NCBI GenBank assembly: GCA_911387785.2
Contig: OU426984.1
Coordinates: 41,712,396-41,776,395, forward strand
Direction of reading: 5' to 3'
DNA from: Aelia acuminata
Taxonomy: Eukaryota > Arthropoda > Insecta > Hemiptera > Pentatomidae
DNA: 64,000 nt
The notes under the pieces are model-generated. The model ran no database searches and was not told where the DNA came from. It saw only the letters and a program-made list of their open reading frames with translations. The position numbers were made by a program, and so were the translations under genes. This document shows, one piece after another, positions 24,681 through 36,290 of this stretch. Position 1 is the stretch's first letter, and each line of letters opens with the position of its first letter.

Positions 24681-25046
24681 TTTATTTTTTTTTTTTAAAT
24701 CTTATTAATAAAGGATATAAATCTGCTAAATAATAATGAATTTGTCGCAGAATGCACATTATCTAAACCTCACTTATATTGACATAAACTGGTTATCATG
24801 AAATTAAATAATAATGTTCTCATAGTTATAGTTGGGTTACAGACACCGACTTCTGATCATTCGTGAAATTTGAAATAGATGCATTTTTGCAAAGTATTGA
24901 TTATTTACAGATTTAAAAACAATCAAAATAAAAAAGATAAATAAAAAGTTCTGTTTGTTCGTTGATATGTAGAAATAATTGGTAATACAATTTAGGAAGT
25001 ATATACATAACACGATTTAGTAGCTCACAACAATTAATGAATAATA

Positions 25047-25106
<60 letters not shown>

Positions 25107-25548
25107 TATTATTCATTAATTTAAAATTAAACCACTACTGGAGAGGAAAACCAACTAAAACATGTAAGTATTCATGCATCTAATGATCTATAATCCACGA
25201 AGTTGTGGCCTTTTTCGGTTTCTGGCATATAACTACACATCAAAAAGTTTACTTTCTCTTTTTTTCGAAAAAAGCGTATAGTAATACAAATAAAATGAAA
25301 TATTTGAAGTTGAAATCGGATTAGTTATTTAGCCAAAGTCCAACATGAAAGATCGGTAATTTTTATCATTTTGGTGAAAACTCATATTCCAACACCTATA
25401 ACTCGACAATATGTACTCTAAATGAAAAATGTCACAGATAAAAGTTTTAGGACATTAAATTTAGCATAAAATAAGCCCATTTATTTTAAAATTAACTTAT
25501 TCCTGCGTAGAGATACAAATGAAAAAGTGAAAGTATTTGTAGCGCTTA
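23977..25548 (+). repeat. Left arm of the foldback element
   Basis: About 1.57 kb, the inverse of 25899-27444. Includes the 53-base T run (24626-24678) and the AT repeat (25052-25100), which itself is bounded by GTACATA/TATGTAC. Confidence 0.85.
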
Positions 25549-25584
25549 CTTCATTCTTTTAACTATATCTTCTTTCCTTCATAT

Positions 25585-25832
25585 AACTACTCAACAAAAA
25601 GTTTTCTTTCTCTTTTTTTGGAAAAAAGGGTATACTAATACAAATAAAATGAAATATTTGAAGTTGAAATCGGATTAGTTATTTAGCCAAATTCGGACAT
25701 CAATGATCGGTAATTTTAACCATTTTGGTGAAAACTCATATTCCAACGCCTATAATTCGACAATATGTACTCTAAATGAAAAATGTTAGATATACAAGTT
25801 TTAGGACATTAAATTTAGCATAAAATAAGCCC
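25585..25832 (+). repeat. Extra direct copy of a 248-bp arm segment in the foldback spacer
   Basis: The segment beginning AACTACTCAACAAAAAG repeats 25231-25478 in direct orientation (offset 354 bp); an inverted third copy is at 25967-26214. This makes the left side longer and the palindrome asymmetric at its centre. Confidence 0.85.
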
Positions 25833-25898
25833 ACCTAAATAGTTAGTTCTGTGAATATTTTATCATATCCCCTCAGTTTTCACAAAAAGAAGGAATCA

Positions 25899-26338
25899 AG
25901 CGCTACGAATACTTTCACGTTTCCATTTGAATCTCTTCTTAGTAATAAGTTAATTTAAAAATAAATGGGCTTGTTTTATGCTAAATTTAATGTCCTAAAA
26001 TTTGTATATGTAACATTTTTCATTTAGATTACATATTGTCGAGTTATAGGCGTTGGAACATGAGTTTCTACCAAAATGGTTAAAATTACCGATCTTTCAT
26101 GTTCGAGTTTGGCTAAATAACTAATCCGATTTCAACTTCAAATATTTCATTTTATTTGTATTACTATACGCTTTTTTCGAAAAAAAGAGAAAGTAAACTT
26201 TTTGATGTGTAGTTATATGCCAGAAACCGAAAAAGGCCACAACTTCGTGGATTATAGATCATTAGATGCATGAATACTTACATGTTTTAGTTGGTTTTCC
26301 TCTCCAGTAGTGGTTTAATTTTAAATTAATGAATAATA

Positions 26339-26394
<56 letters not shown>

Positions 26395-26760
26395 TATTAT
26401 TCATTAATTGTTGTGAGCTACTAAATCGTGTTATGTATATACTTCCTAAATTGTATTACCAATTATTTCTACATATCAACGAACAAACAGAACTTTTTAT
26501 TTATCTTTTTTATTTTGATTGTTTTTAAATCTGTAAATAATCAATACTTTGCAAAAATGCATCTATTTCAAATTTCACGAATGATCAGAAGTCGGTGTCT
26601 GTAACCCAACTATAACTATGAGAACATTATTATTTAATTTCATGATAACCAGTTTATGTCAATATAAGTGAGGTTTAGATAATGTGCATTCTGCGACAAA
26701 TTCATTATTATTTAGCAGATTTATATCCTTTATTAATAAGATTTAAAAAAAAAAAATAAA

Positions 26761-26797
<37 letters not shown>

Positions 26798-27444
26798 TTA
26801 TATTAATTATTTCTGTAAATAAAAACTTGCAGTTACATAGGCTCGATTATACATTCAAAATAATATCCTAAACCCGCTGTAAATATATGATGTATGAGAA
26901 CTGAACGATGTGGCAGAGGACGGGATGCGCCCGAGTCCCCGGCACCTTTTCGCCTTGTAGGTCCGTTTTCTATGAAACTAGTTGATATATTTTGAAATTT
27001 GACCACTGATTTCTAAAGAAGAATAATTGCTCCAGATGGTTTATTTCAGGGTGTTTTTCGTTAACGATGGCCGTTTAATCACAAATTAACTTGGAATTTT
27101 AACTTTTACGCGAGTGACTTGAAAAAATTGAATTAAAATGTATTTTATGTTGTCAAGACTAATTATTTTAGAATGTTTGTTTATTTATTCTGAATCTAGA
27201 ACTATCTAGCTTTAATAAAATACCAGTTATGGCGAAATTAAGCATAATGGTGAATGTCAGTAATCAAAAAACTAACTAAAATCAAAATCGTCATTCCGCC
27301 ATGTTTGAACGCCATTTTCGGTTAGTGCGGCCACTTTTTTTTCTGGGAACATTGGCTTTTTCTTAATCTTTTATCACAAGGAACACAACGATATGCAATT
27401 TATAGGGATGTGGGGGGGGTGCACGGTAGGGGGGTCTGGCCCAC
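25899..27444 (-). repeat. Right arm of the foldback element
   Basis: About 1.55 kb. Includes an AT repeat (26344-26389) and a 33-base A run (26763-26795) mirroring those of the left arm. Confidence 0.85.
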
Positions 27445-27915
27445 GTACTATAAATACACATATCGGATTCACGGAAAGCGAGTGCCATGATTGTTGTTGA
27501 CTGAAATCGCATGTTTTTGCTTGTAACTCGCAAACGACGGCTACAACGGAAAAGTTTATGTATCCATAATGTTCATCTCGACGAACTGAAAAAAAAATGA
27601 CACCTTCGAAAAAGCCCTGTCACCATTTTCGTTGAGAATTTCAGTTCTTCGCTTACAACTCGCTAACCAAGGGGTTAATAAAAAAATGAATATGACCGAA
27701 AATGTGGTCCTTGAAAACCTGAAAAGGCTGACACCATTTATAACTCTCTACTACCAAACCTCTATCACCAAAACCGCGATTTTGCGCTTATAACTCGCAA
27801 TCGAAGGCGAAATGAAATAATTTGTATACTTTTCCGGTGTAGCGGTTAAAGAAAGCTTTAAAATGATGCCTCATTCATTAAATTTGATGAAGTATTAAGG
27901 AAGTTACGGGGGGTA

Positions 27916-28071
27916 AATAATAGATCATCTATTATTTAGATAATAGATTATCTTTATCTATTATTTACTACTATCTGTTACATTGTATGTAGTTAATTTT
28001 TTACTATAATTTAGGGATCTTGAAGAAAAATGTTGAGCTACCCTTTTCAGCTTGTGTTCCTCAAGGTAGCA
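27916..28071. other. Short AT-rich linker with self-complementary tract
   Basis: TAATAGATCATCTATTATT and TAATAGATTATCTTTATC repeats at 27918-27970 form small stems. Nothing else is seen. Confidence 0.5.
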
Positions 28072-28992
28072 TACGAGGTGTGGCTATTAAATAACGAGAC
28101 TGACGCTGTAAAACATTTTATTTTTATTTCATACATTTTTACTTATTATCACCTTCAATATACACCCCTTCTCTATCCCTACAACGCTCCATGCGAATCT
28201 TCCATTGTTCGAAACAGTGCTGGAAGTCTTTTTCTGTCAGCTCCTTCAGGACGCGTGCCGCTTTCTCTTTCACAGCTTCAACAGACTCAAATCTTGTTCC
28301 TTTTAATGCAGATTTCACCTTAGGAAACATAGATAGAATAGGATAGAAGTCGCACGGCGCAAGATCCGGCGAATAAGGCGGATGGTCTAACACTGGGAAG
28401 CTGAATTTGGCTAGAAACCTCTTAACAGACTATGCGAAATGAGCCAGCGCATTGTCTTGGTGGAGAACCCATGACTTGTCCTTCCACAACATTTGCCGTA
28501 CGCGGATTCTTTATCAATTCGTACAGTTTCAGCAATCGCACGAATACTTAACCGACGGTCAGATCGAATCAGATTACCGATTTTTTCGATATTGTCATCC
28601 GTTTTCGACGTGGAAGGGCGACCCGGGCGTGAATCATCTTGAACGTCTTCTCGGCTATCTTGAAAACGCTTAAACCACTCAAAAACACGTGCACGCGATA
28701 AACATCCATTGCCATACACTTCTTTCAATAAATTATAAGTTTCAGTAGCGGTTTTTCCAAGTTTCACATGAAATTTCACAACAATTCGTTGCTCTACTGT
28801 TACACTTAACATTTTTCCGGCGAAACAACTCTAATGAACGAAGGCTACGGCTGTACTGATTTGTTTACAGAAGCGAGAGGCACTACATTCGAAAGAGAAG
28901 GCTTCACGATAACAGCTGTTGGTTGATGGCGTTTGGCGCATGCGCACTTCTGTACCAGCGTCAGTCTCGTTATTTAATAGCCGCACCTCGTA
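28072..28992 (-). mobile_element. mariner-type element, internal deletion derivative
   Basis: The ends CGAGGTGTGGCTATTAAATA and the inverted TATTTAATAGCCGCACCTCG are about 36-bp inverted repeats with a few mismatches, flanked by TA (28072-28073, 28991-28992). It is 917 bp, against about 1.3 kb for an intact mariner, and carries the two ends of a transposase on the minus strand. The deletion covers the middle of the gene. Confidence 0.92.
28139..28812 (-). pseudogene. mariner transposase, first catalytic Asp deleted
   Basis: The N-terminal half (from 28812) reads MLSVTVEQRIVVKFHVKLGK and has the mariner paired HTH: ARVFEWFKRFQDSREDVQDD, then RPGRPSTSKTDDNI and the second HTH RRLSIRAIAETV. After about residue 105 the frame jumps to SWVLHQDNALAH, which holds the second catalytic Asp (HQDN), a TAG stop follows (HFA*), then HPPYSPDLAPCDF with the third Asp, and the C-terminus FEQWKIRMERC..GVYIEGDN. 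The TGDE block with the first Asp lies in the deleted part. About 130 residues are missing. Loss of the first Asp plus a stop and frame change rule out activity. Terminal repeats are good, so it could have been mobilised in trans. Confidence 0.9.
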
Positions 28993-30980
28993 CTTAAACC
29001 ATTATTTACACGGTATTTTTATCCTAGGTTGATTATACCTTACGGACTACTTCGACGGACCTTTTAGAATGACACCGCTGTGCTAACATCAGAAAAAAAC
29101 AAAAAAACAACTTATTCTTGCATCTTCTATAATTTTATACACCCGGATAACATCTTTAGTTAAACTTGCTTGGTCGGAGTTCAAAATAATTAAAGAGTCG
29201 CAGCTATAGTTCTGAGATGAATTTCGTTATGATAATAATGAAGCATAACATTATCTTTGTACTCAAAGTAATTTCCTCGACACAGATTAAGAATCTAAAA
29301 TTTGATCTTTATTTTTTTTTCTAAGTTATATCACTCATATTCGTTAATTAGCGTTAGTTGAAGTAATATAATGTTCTCAGAGCTTTATTTTTCAAATAAA
29401 TTCAATGTTTAAGTTTTAATTTCTTTTTCTTTTCTTTACAGAGTAAAAAAATGAGCATTAAGGGTAGGTTTAATCTCAAATTTTCGAAGAAGCATTCTGA
29501 TGCTTGAAAGCAGGCACTTAAAATAATAACTAACTTTTCCTGCTTTTTAAACTTTTTTTTTTTTTTTTTTGTAAGTTACGTAGGTAACATTTTATTTCAG
29601 ACCAGAATTTTTTTTTTAAAATGGCTATTTAATATTTTTCTTTTATCTTCATTCTACATTAATCCGTGTGCTCACTAGTCGTTCATGTTCCGTGTGATGC
29701 TTGTTATTCACGGTCAGATGGAAGAAAAGTCTTAACCAATATCAAAAAAATTGTTTAACTTCTAAAAAATCCTAAATCAATTTCAAATCAAAGAAAGCTA
29801 AAATCATCTGCAATGATTTTAGTATAGGTGTAAGACATGATTAAAACTGATTAATTTCTCAAGGTCTGTGGTGATATCAGCCGTATTACGGCCATGATAT
29901 GCTAAAGTATAAACAGGATCATCACCCTTAATACTTTTGTAATCTCCTTACTAATAATTTTCTGGAGACGAGCTTATATTACTACATCTGCATAAATTGA
30001 TGCTTGGGGATAGCTATGTTTTGTACCTAAAACTCAAAACATTTGGTCTGCCATTGTCGTTCAGCACTTTGTCGAAAAATCCTGGAAATCAGACTCTATG
30101 CCAATGACAGGCGTTTGTTTAGTTGACACATGGTGCGAAAATTCCAGTATTTGACGTTTGTGGGACAACATGTTTTTCTACGCCCGTGCTTCAAATGAAA
30201 ATGATACCGATCCAGAAAATTCAATGTTACAATTGAACGGGTTCCGAAAATAGAAGCCTGAATATTCTCCAGCACAACCTCTCTAGAAATAGTCCTCTTT
30301 TTGTTTTCCCTAGATCAAATTAATTTGTTAGCTCTCCTATAAAAAGTAATTAAACACTAATTTTTTTTTATTTTGTTCTAGGTAATTTTGTGTTCACTCA
30401 TAGAATGACAAACTTAGTTCCTGAAGGTATGAAACTTTTTTTAGGTTTATATACCATAAGATTATCTTAAAGATTTATGAAAATACTAATAAAACAATTA
30501 CAGCTAAGCATAGCACTGAAAAAGTCACGAGCGTCCATCAAACCATTACGTTCTATAAATGATTAGTAATTTAATAATTATTATAAGTGCTACGCTTATA
30601 ATTATAATTGGAAAACCACGCAATAAATGTACTAAAAAATCCTCAGTTAAAATATCTAAATATGGATATAATCTAAATGATGTCGGATGGTACAATTAAA
30701 TATAATAAAAATAATGTGTGGGGGATGTGTTGTCAGAAAAATAAAAAAATCACATAGAAGCACGTATACAGTTCCTAAGATCTGGATTTCAGGCCTTTAT
30801 CAGGGCTATCTCGGCGTTTGAATGGTTTGAACCCGAGTGCCAATTTGGGAAGAGGATCGGATAATGAAAGATTTATCGAAAGCTCTTGCTCAATTGGCTG
30901 GAGTTAATAGCTATGAACAACTAGAGCGGGTATAGTGTAAATGAACCGAGGGTTTGAATAGAAAAAGGTCGTTAATATAT
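28993..30980. other. AT-rich sequence with candidate short exons
   Basis: Apart from the exon-like blocks at 29442-30562, no element is recognised. A coding-like stretch on the plus strand at about 30040-30230 is broken by stops and was not assigned. Confidence 0.4.
29442..30562 (+). other. Candidate three-exon small gene or gene 3' end (unrecognised)
   Basis: Three blocks have canonical splice borders and one continuous frame. Exon 1, 29442-29463, follows a strong pyrimidine tract ending TTTACAG and ends AAGG before GTAGGT. Exon 2, 30382-30426, follows TTTTGTTCTAG and ends GAAG before GTATGA. Exon 3 starts at 30504 after AATTACAG and reaches a TGA at 30560-30562. AATAAA lies 60 bases later (30622-30627). 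Codon phases (1 and 1) agree across both junctions. From the ATG at 29451 the product would be 38 residues, beginning MSIKGNFVFTHRMTNL and ending HQTITFYK; it could also be the last exons of a longer gene. I do not recognise it. The blocks are short enough to be open by chance. Confidence 0.28.
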
Positions 30981-31252
30981 AACCGTATCAGGGTCTGGCC
31001 ACACATGTCCGCACCGGATCCGCACCGTAGCAATAATACAGGTTATGTTCAGAATATTTTTAATTTAACTTACATATTACCTTTAGTTATGCCTAAAGTT
31101 CAAGCCACACATGTCAGACACAGGCATAACTAAACTTTAGGCATAACTAAAGGTAATATGTAAGTTAAATTAAAAATATTCTGAACATATCCTATATTAT
31201 TGCTACGGTGCGGATCCGGTGCGGACATATGTGGCCAGACCTTCATCCGTAT
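30981..31252. mobile_element. hAT-type palindromic MITE
   Basis: The 256-bp element (30989-31244) is an inverted repeat with arms of about 108 bp. The ends are CAGGGTCTGGCCAC on the left and GAAGGTCTGGCCAC on the inverted right. Flanking 8-mers AACCGTAT (30981-30988) and ATCCGTAT (31245-31252) match at 7 of 8, consistent with the 8-bp hAT duplication. Each arm also holds the dyad GCACCGGATCCGCACCG. Confidence 0.75.
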
Positions 31253-31254
31253 TA

Positions 31255-31332
31255 AGAATTAGTATTATAATACTAATAATTAATTAAATATTATAGTATT
31301 ATAATACTAATAATTAATAATTATTAATATGG
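31255..31332. repeat. AT-only duplicated palindromic tract
   Basis: TAGTATTATAATACTAATAA occurs twice (about 31262 and 31297), and each copy is itself palindromic (AGTATTATAATACT). Confidence 0.7.
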
Positions 31333-31403
31333 ATGACGGGTAAAGAAAGGATGCCATTGAATATGGCGGTTGGATAGATAAAGCTACTTTAACGTTTCAT
31401 AAA

Positions 31404-31952
31404 CTAGCTGACCAGTGCGAAGCATTCGCACTCTATCCTACTTAAATTTCACTTAAAAGTAAAACTTAAAGTACGTACCGTATATTTAGTATCGTATAGT
31501 GCATATTTAGTGCGCCATGGTCATAGGTGGGGGTCGAAGTACTATTACTTTATAAGGGTCGAAGTACTATTACTTCATAAACATCTATATGTGATTTGAT
31601 ATGTGACTTTTTGAAGCATAAATTTAAGGTATTTACATATTTGAACACTACGTTTGAAGTTACGATATGGTCATTTGTGATTGTTGGTGGGTTTGTTTTA
31701 CATAGATAAAGATGTCACTGTAAGAGCGCTCCCTGGAAAACGACACATACAACTGACCGCTTACAACTCGCAAACGAAGGGGTTATTCGAAAAAATTGTG
31801 TATGACCGAAATATTCTCGAAGGCGAAATTATTGATCTGTATATTTTCCCGATGTATGGGCTTTAGGGAAGCTTTAAAATGATGCCTCATTCATGAAATT
31901 TGATGAAGTATTAAGAAAGTTTTGGCATACCAACAATAAAAAGGCTTTGAGA
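31404..31952 (-). mobile_element. Helitron-type element copy B
   Basis: The left edge CTAGCTGACCAGTGCGAAGC / ATTCGCAC, read on the minus strand, gives hairpin GTGCGAATGCTTCGCAC, then TGGTCAG and CTAG, followed by T outside: the Helitron 3' end. The other edge, TCTCAAAGCC on the minus strand (31943-31952), matches copy C at 56845-56854. The 549-bp copy lacks part of the middle relative to C. Also shares GCATACGAAG-independent body blocks such as ATGATGCCTCATTCATGAAA. A weak frame at 31681-31866 is part of the repeat, not a gene. Confidence 0.72.
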
Positions 31953-34900
31953 AATAATATATGATGATAATGTATAATGGAGACGTTTTTGAGGATCCCA
32001 AAGATAAATTTTACAAAACAGTTGTTTAAAGATTTTAGTTTTGAGTCAGGATCACCATAGATACCCCCATAAACCATCCAACAATATTAAAACTCTGGAA
32101 AAATTAAAGAAGTAACTAAAGCCTATGTCTTTCAAATGGACAATCATTAATGAAGTAGAAAAACCTAGTGGTTGAACATTACTTCTGTCAAAACATGACT
32201 TCTTACTCAAACCTTTATCAGCAAGGGTAAGGAATCTGTCCTTCCGTGCTAAACACAAGACCCCCATGTGTTGTTGCAGTAAGTACTAGTTTTATTACCT
32301 GTGTATATAGCAAAAAAAAAAAAAAACCACACAAAAAGGTTACGGCATCTTTAATTAGTGATGTTTCCGTTGTGTAATTATTCTGATGTAACCATTATTT
32401 AGTAAGTTCAATTAGAGTTTAAATTTGTCATGAAGTATAACTTTATGTCCGTATCGTTCTGAGTTCTGGATGACAGTCATTAATATCACCTTCTTGGCAT
32501 TGAGCACCGGTTTGATTTCATAGACTGTTATTATTAAGAGCGCATTAATAATTAGATGTATAATCATACTTCCTACGTGGCATATTTCTTCTGTGAATTC
32601 CTACGCAGGATATTTCTTCTGTGAAAAATATAATATTTTTTTATATTTTTAAAGTATTAAAAAATATTTATGAAAATCTGTTTATAAAATAAATTAATAC
32701 ACTGGTTTATCATTTACTTTTATATACAGTTATGTTTTGTTATTTTATGTACAGTTTATTATTATGTTTTATGTACAGTTCCTAATAAAGAAAACTGATG
32801 CATATTTTATGACCAAACAGATATTTTCCACTCAAGTACGCGATTGAAGCCCTGTGATGTATATTGCCCGTTGATAAATAAATTTATTTTATCTCCTTTT
32901 AGATGCCTTTTAAGTCCTTCTTCGACTAATTAGAACATCTTCATTGAACTTTAATAATTTATTATTATTATATATTATTTTCCCTAGTTATAATATTTCA
33001 TTTAATAAATATTCGTGCATTATGATACGAGGTGACTATGTAATATTTTGTTATTGTTTAATAAAATAATGATTTCATGATACCTGTAAGTTTTAATTTA
33101 TATAGAAATAGTTATTTGACTGCAAACTGTCAGGCGCATGCACAATTCAATTTTTTCAGTACAAATCATGTGTTGTTCTTCAAGGTTAGAAATGTGTTTA
33201 CTGTTATCTACCTTAAGTTATCTTTGTTATCTAGGCTTCTTAATAGGATTTATTAAGATTAAATAATAAATATTATAAGTTAATTAATTATATTTTACTT
33301 TAGGAACTGTAGTTCCATAAAAAATTTCTGAAGGTAATTTAAAGTGATTTTAGAGGAACACTAATCGTTCTCGATTTCCAGAAAGGCATAAGAGACTAAT
33401 TTTACAACAAGAAGTAAATACACCTTCTATCGATTCACCTTCACGATATATTTACAAAAAGCAAGTCGCAATAAAAAAAGGGCAACCAGTAAAAAAAACT
33501 CGACTTTTGATGAAATTGGGTACCTTAAACAAGCAATAAGCAATGATAAATCGAAAAGGACTGAGAACTTTCACGTTTTGCAATACAAATACTCCATAAA
33601 TTATGGAGAAAACTATATATAAACTAATAAATGTAAATAATAGTTGAAAATCTTAGTAGATGAACATATGAAATGACATTTGAGTTTCCCTTATAGATTG
33701 CTTGTTTCTTTGAATAACCTAACTACAAACTCGTAATCATACATAAAAACTCATGAATATGAGAAGGTTAAAAAATATCAAAGCAACAACTCAAAGCTAA
33801 TTATCTTGACTTGGCATATTTGTTACAAAAAAATTTCTTCAACGATAATCAATTTTCAGATTCATTTAAGATGGTGGTTTATTTGATAAATGTAAGTTGC
33901 ATTTCCAATTGGTATCTAATTGTGCTAAATAAATTTGCATGATCTCAAATTATTACATTTTTTTAACAGAACCTTATAAAATATCTTTTCTAGGTATCTG
34001 CACTATTTTAATACCAGAAAATGTAATTGTATTTTTTCAAAATTTTAAAAATAAGTTGATTTTATTATTAATACTGCTGTCATGTGAATTTTACTATCTA
34101 GGGGACGATTTCTTTGCACGGGGATTCCTGGGCACTGTCTTAGAAATTATTAATTATTTCAAACTTAACACAAAAAAAAAAAAAACACATTTTAATTTTT
34201 GCCTATTCTTTTTCAAGAATCAAGAAACTCCACAACAAAACATAACCGAATAGTCTCATTTAAACCTAAATGACGAAAGAGGGTTTTTGGGTAAAATGGA
34301 AGAGTGAAACTTTTGTTTTCAGTCCAGTTGGAAACTGAATCGACGGGTTTTGATTTGTCGTTTTTTATTTCCATTCCCTCCCTTTACAATGGAAAGAGAA
34401 AGGGATATCGGAAAATGTAAAATCCCCACGGATAAAACCCTGATATCTGAAAATCATTTACTGAATCATGGATGAGAATCTAAAATTTATCTATATATTA
34501 GTCGTTTATTTAGCTACATAATTATCGATCCGTTATTAGGAATATAAAAGTTTTATATTAATTTTTTATTCAATTTTGAATAGAAAAAAAAATTTTGCAC
34601 ATGAAATATAAATATACATACAAAGAAAAAGAAAACTGTAATATCAGATCGCATGAACATTTTTATGTTCAGTATCATTTTTAGATAACGTTTATGCTAG
34701 GTGGTTTGAGCAAATATCACGGTCAACCACCTGGTTTTCATTTCATTTTTTTTCTCCGACACATAAATATTTATATCAAGTAATTTTTTCAAAATACAAA
34801 ATCATTACATGCATAAATGTTTTGATAAAGTTGATTATATAGCTGAGAATCGCATAAACACAATACCCGATGTGACAAATGTCAATAATGAAAGAACTAG

Positions 34901-36179
34901 GATTTGTTTAGTGTTAAAATGAGTTTCTGATTCAGATTGTTATTTTATAGAGGAGGTAAGGGTCTTTTATTGTATTAATGATTATTTCTTAATTGAAAAT
35001 AGGTTTTTACATCTTCTTATTTCAGAGTATTCGGCGAACGGAAATTCTCCTGCTGAACTAGAAATCATTATTAAAATTAGGGAAGAAGAAAGTTCTGGAC
35101 GTGAAATAGGAAGTCCAACTAGTTAATTTTTAAAAGTAGAACATCTAAAACTTTCAAATCGCAATAAGTGGAATTAATTTGTATTAAAAATAAAGTTTAT
35201 AAAATCCCTAAAACTAGCAATACTAAAAAAATTAGAAATATTAAATGTCAAACACCTTATTGGAATTTTAGAATAAAAAAAAAAAATCTGAACATGAATT
35301 AATCTTTCAGATTCAAATCATTTTTTTCAAACTTTTACTTTGATTAACTGGAAATGGGGAAAACGCCACTTTGACCTCTTGTCTTCCAAGTCCACAAATA
35401 AATAAAAGTGGAAACATAATTATTTCACTTAATTTTTATAAAGTTCAATTTCTTAAAAGTATTGCCTAATAAATAAAAAAAGTTCAAATCTAATTTAAAT
35501 ATGTTGTTTAATGTTAAAATAGGGTTTTGTTCGTCGTGAAGTTAGTCCATTTGGAAGAGTTTCCCAGGAACTTGCAAAATTTTAAAAATGCTTGTGTCCT
35601 ACAAAATTTAAAATTTTAATTTATGACGATAAAATAATCACCATGAGCAATATATCATTTGTTAAAAAGAAGAATATTTTTCTATTAACAACTGCTGAAA
35701 CTTACTAAGAACGGAACTTCATTAGTTTCTGAAATAATTGTTCGGCGTTTAGCAAAAGGAAGCTAATACACAAAATAAGCTAAAATGAATTAGACATAGT
35801 TCTAAGGGTTATTACTATTATTAATAGACGAAAGGTATCTTTTTGTGCCCGTGGAATGGAACGGTTACTGTCATTAGGTGATAACATGTTTTATCGTTCT
35901 TGGCCTGTCCGTTGGTTAGTCTGTTAGTTGGTTCTTAGCAGACCAAAAATAAGTAAGAGATCGGCTTATGGCTTAGTCTAATATAATTAAATCTATTAAT
36001 TAAATTAGTAACTTAATAATAACACTTGTTATTAAACAAATAACAGTTGTTTAATTTTAATAACTTAATTAAATTAATCTATTAATTAAATCTAACTTTT
36101 AACTGCGAAGCATACTATTAAGTTTGAGTCGCTGAAAGTTACTGGTTTGTAATGTTGTTATTAAGTTATTGGAGTTCTC

Positions 36180-36213
<34 letters not shown>

Positions 36214-36290
36214 ACATTTTATATTCTTATTGTTGTTCAGCACAATTGATTCTTTCATCCTGATAGATCTACTGGGTGCCTGTCTAGTCA
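31953..36290. other. Anonymous AT-rich sequence
   Basis: No gene recognised. The frame at 33939-34253 is hydrophobic and A/T-driven with no domain. A block at 35027-35127 (ELEIIIKIREEESSGREIGS in one frame) resembles a Tc1 helix-turn-helix but is too short to assign. A 32-base T run lies at 36181-36212. Confidence 0.45.

Larger units (their letters stand above)
23977..27444. mobile_element. 3.47-kb giant inverted-repeat (foldback) element
   Basis: The sequence from 23977 rightward is the reverse complement of that from 27444 leftward for about 1.55 kb. Outermost bases are GTGGGCCAGACCCCC on the left and their inverse on the right, then TACCGTGCACCCCCCCC. Each arm holds in the same order a C-run, a GGCCGCACTAACCG-like stretch, a long T run (53 versus 33), and an AT microsatellite. 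Arms look nearly identical in their outer 1.2 kb and more diverged inside. No coding. It lies inside Helitron copy A; a near 9-bp direct repeat TTAATACAC / TAAATACAC flanks it with 1 and 6 extra bases. Superfamily unassigned. Confidence 0.85.
23642..27915 (-). mobile_element. Helitron-type element copy A, split by the 3.47-kb foldback element
   Basis: The left edge reads CTAACTGACCCGTGCGAAGC then ATTCGCAC; reversed, this is the hairpin GTGCGAATGCTTCGCAC, then GGGTCAG and TTAG, a one-base variant of the CTAG end in the other copies. A hairpin followed within about 10 bases by CTRR is the Helitron 3' signature. The body continues to 23976 and resumes at about 27451 after the foldback insertion, ending near 27915. 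The matching body is seen in copies B (31404-31952) and C (56845-57521). No Rep/helicase coding; non-autonomous. The 5' end of this copy is truncated. Confidence 0.75.

Noticed and set aside
28452..28673. 73-residue plus-strand frame
   Set aside because: It is the antisense shadow of the mariner transposase fragment.
27444..30981. Relationship between the hAT-type MITE and the giant foldback element
   Set aside because: Both contain GGTCTGGCC near their ends, but in opposite orientation relative to the outside, and nothing else matches.
35027..35127. Tc1 transposase or host exon
   Set aside because: A 32-codon frame resembles a Tc1 helix-turn-helix, but there are no inverted ends and no continuation, so neither reading can be supported.
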